A program made the position numbers and the translations under genes. A stretch of 12,946 nt of DNA from JAXGPP01 sp964436865. Its GTDB lineage: Bacteria > Planctomycetota > Planctomycetia > Pirellulales > Thermoguttaceae. How positions within the stretch are numbered: position 1 is the first letter of the stretch; each line of letters starts with the position of its first letter. A model generated the notes under the pieces. It was not told the DNA's origin. It was given only the letters and a program-made list of their open reading frames with translations, and ran no database searches. Location: contig CAYTFK010000202.1 of the NCBI GenBank assembly GCA_964436865.1, forward strand, positions 1-12,946, written 5' to 3'. Positions 11,381 to 12,946 of the stretch are shown piece by piece.

Positions 11381-12619
11381 TTACAGCGACAGGGGCTCGT
11401 TGCTCATGTGGCGCTCATGCCGCGTGAGCTCGTACATGTCGTGCAGAAGCTGGACGTCGCAGGGACGCTGCTCGACGTGCCGCCGCTTGAACATCCGAGC
11501 CTGGGTGGCGATCATCACCTCGACCGGCGTTTCGCTCACCTGGCCAAACAGCCGGGCGTAGTTCACAAAGCTCGGGACGTTCGTCGTGACAAACCCGTAG
11601 ATCATGCTGCACGCGCCGATCGTCTTCCCGGTGAAGATACTCGTATTGATCGCGGTCTTGGCGTAGTCGCCGATCATGCAGCCGAGGAATTGCATGCCGG
11701 TGGCCACCTTGCGGCCCTGGTACTCCATGCAGACCAGTCCATAGGTGTTCTTGAGGTCGCTGTTGCACGTTCCAGCGCCGAGGTTGACCCAGCTTCCCAG
11801 GTAGCTGTGCCCGAGGAAGCCGTGGTGCTGCTTGTTCGTATAAGCCTCGATCGTCGAAGCTTCGACTTCGCCTCCTACCTTGGTGGTGTGGCCGAGCGAG
11901 ACGGCGTCCTTGAGGGCCGAATGCTCAATCACCCGTGCGGATTCGCCCACGTGGACCGGGCCGCTCAAATAGCAGTACGGTCCGATGCTGGCATTGGGTT
12001 CAACAACGATCGGTCCGCGTGCGGTATCGGTGACGACATAAGCGCCGAGCGTCGCGCCGGGAGCGAGAAAGACCCCATCGGCCTGCTGGCGATATTCCGC
12101 CCGTGCCAGGCGGTCTTCCAGGTTCTCTGAAAGAACAGCCATATGATGGCGGACGGCATCGTGCGGGTAGGCCAACAGCGGCAGTTCGGCTTCGATGGCC
12201 GGCAGGGCCAAGCGGGCAAAGTACGCGGCCCAATGATGCGTGTCGGCGTCGCTCGGCGGGCGTGGGTCGTCGGGGCCCAGCAGAACGGCGGCCACGTGTT
12301 CGCTGCCGCGAACCGCTCCCCGCCGGCCGTCTTCGATCAATCGGCGGAGTTCGGCGAGCGCGGCGACGCTGGGAACCAGCCGCGCGTTGACCATCAGGGC
12401 CGGCCCCTTTCCCGCAACGGGACCGACGCTAACACCAGGGTAATCGGCCGCGGTGATCGTCTTCAGATGCGGGCGGACGACTACCTCGACCGGCCGCCCG
12501 AGTCGGGTCACAAGGTCGATCAGGCGGTAGCTCCCGCAACTGATGGCAAAGGCTGGGCGGCCGATGGTCAAGGGGTAAAGCTGGTGGACCAGATCGTCCT
12601 CGAAAACGATGACGTCCAT
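11381..12619 (-). CDS. GlmU-like putative sugar nucleotidyltransferase with left-handed beta-helix
   Basis: The 412-residue protein resembles the GlmU homologues first defined in Bacteroidetes (a sugar-nucleotide pyrophosphorylase-like domain plus an acyltransferase-type helix). It opens MDVIVFEDDLVHQLYPLTIG-RP, the family's LYPLT-x-x-RP start, and has NARLVPS at 78-84. Residues about 183-345 show hexapeptide repeats of a left-handed beta-helix (IVVEPNASIGP, GPVHVGESARV, SLGHTTKVGG, SWVNLGAGTCNSDLKNTYG, MIGDYAKTAINTSIFTGKTIG). The family is thought to make UDP-GlcNAc-like nucleotide sugars for the cell envelope, but its activity is not established. The classic GlmU pyrophosphorylase loop GxGTRM is absent, so catalysis by the N-terminal half is uncertain. 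The start at 12619 is supported by AAGGAGG 10 bases upstream and by the family N terminus. The frame stays open to 12862, but that extension is not protein-like. rarA follows in the same direction. Confidence 0.88.
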   Translation of the reverse strand: MDVIVFEDDLVHQLYPLTIGRPAFAISCGSYRLIDLVTRLGRPVEVVVRPHLKTITAADYPGVSVGPVAGKGPALMVNARLVPSVAALAELRRLIEDGRRGAVRGSEHVAAVLLGPDDPRPPSDADTHHWAAYFARLALPAIEAELPLLAYPHDAVRHHMAVLSENLEDRLARAEYRQQADGVFLAPGATLGAYVVTDTARGPIVVEPNASIGPYCYLSGPVHVGESARVIEHSALKDAVSLGHTTKVGGEVEASTIEAYTNKQHHGFLGHSYLGSWVNLGAGTCNSDLKNTYGLVCMEYQGRKVATGMQFLGCMIGDYAKTAINTSIFTGKTIGACSMIYGFVTTNVPSFVNYARLFGQVSETPVEVMIATQARMFKRRHVEQRPCDVQLLHDMYELTRHERHMSNEPLSL

Positions 12620-12946
12620 GTGGCGTGAGCCTCCTTCTTCGCCGCGCCCGAGACGCGTCGCCGCCCGACGTGCGTGAACCGCAGGACAAGTCGCGAATTC
12701 GCAGTCTACCGCGGCAAACCAAGTCCTTCCAGGGGAAATTGGACCACCAGACGTGGCGTTCGCGGGCTTGCGAGGAAACCGGCGAGGCTGAAGAACGCTG
12801 GAGATGGAATGGCCGCGGGAATCGCCGCAACCGGGTTCGTTGTCCGGGGCGAAAACCGACACGCGACGGCAATGTGGGCAAACGGCGTAGTTATCCCCCG
12901 CGGCGGGGCTGTATTCCTTGACGGTCCCCCGAACGGTTGTTAGATT
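12620..12946. other. Upstream region of the GlmU-like gene, to window end
   Basis: Apart from the ribosome binding site at 12630-12636, nothing definite is seen in these 327 bases. Open frames on both strands give Arg-rich translations without domains. No consensus promoter for the minus-strand gene was found. No divergent gene start can be supported before the window ends. Confidence 0.45.
12630..12636 (-). promoter_or_regulatory. Strong Shine-Dalgarno of the GlmU-like gene
   Basis: AAGGAGG on the minus strand stands 10 bases before the ATG at 12619. It is the best ribosome binding site in the window and decides the start against the longer open frame. Confidence 0.75.

Noticed and set aside
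12620..12862. Upstream extension of the GlmU-like protein
   Set aside because: AAGGAGG at the right spacing and the family N terminus both support the ATG at 12619.
1..12946. CRISPR array, tRNA or rRNA genes, transposase, phage or defence island
   Set aside because: No regularly spaced repeats, no T-loop GTTCGA-type signatures in a cloverleaf context and no such proteins were seen; the only conflict-type system is the Doc pair at the left edge.

Overview
This window most likely comes from a planctomycete, possibly of the Pirellulales type. The strongest marker is a large secreted or surface protein with the N-terminal LEPR-XLL motif (LEPRAMLSA), which is characteristic of that phylum. A DUF1080 (3-keto-disaccharide hydrolase) protein, a Sec-exported PQQ-like beta-propeller protein with the WPQWRGPNRDG opening, long spacers and several genes without a Shine-Dalgarno all fit. 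The DNA is a scaffold from a draft or metagenome assembly, because it contains a run of exactly 100 N.

Left part (1-4469), accessory in character. The window opens inside the end of an antitoxin gene that overlaps a Doc/Fic toxin gene by ATGA (2-591). A spacer with a REP-like palindrome follows. Next come a small RRM RNA-binding protein with a Sel1-like tail (1131-1742), an exported DUF1080 protein (2111-2728), a two-helix membrane protein of unknown function on the minus strand (3039-3734), and a DUF4240 protein (3972-4469). These genes are mostly separated by 200-540 base spacers and do not form one operon.

Middle (4470-8130). A 475-base spacer with a strong palindrome leads to the 818-residue LEPR-XLL protein on the minus strand (4945-7401). 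Its N-terminal half holds five coils with an exact 22-residue period, and its C-terminal part has a BACON/ASH-like beta-sandwich. Beyond its upstream region, at 7826-8003, lies a previously uncalled relic: a frameshifted, diverged second copy of the 3' end of rarA.

Right part (8131-12619), housekeeping in character and more strongly GC-biased in codon use. It contains the PQQ-like propeller gene (plus), rarA (minus, split only by the assembly gap) and a GlmU-like sugar nucleotidyltransferase/left-handed beta-helix protein (minus). The contigs on either side of the gap end in the same 55 bases. Removing the 100 N and one 55-base copy restores an uninterrupted 443-residue RarA, so the break is an assembly artefact. 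The relic and the real rarA 3' end lie in the same orientation on either side of the PQQ gene, which points to an old duplication or rearrangement there.

I found no CRISPR array, tRNA, rRNA, transposase or multi-gene defence island. The items most worth following are the rarA relic, the RRM-Sel1 fusion, the 22-residue-coil LEPR-XLL protein and the dispersed palindromes.
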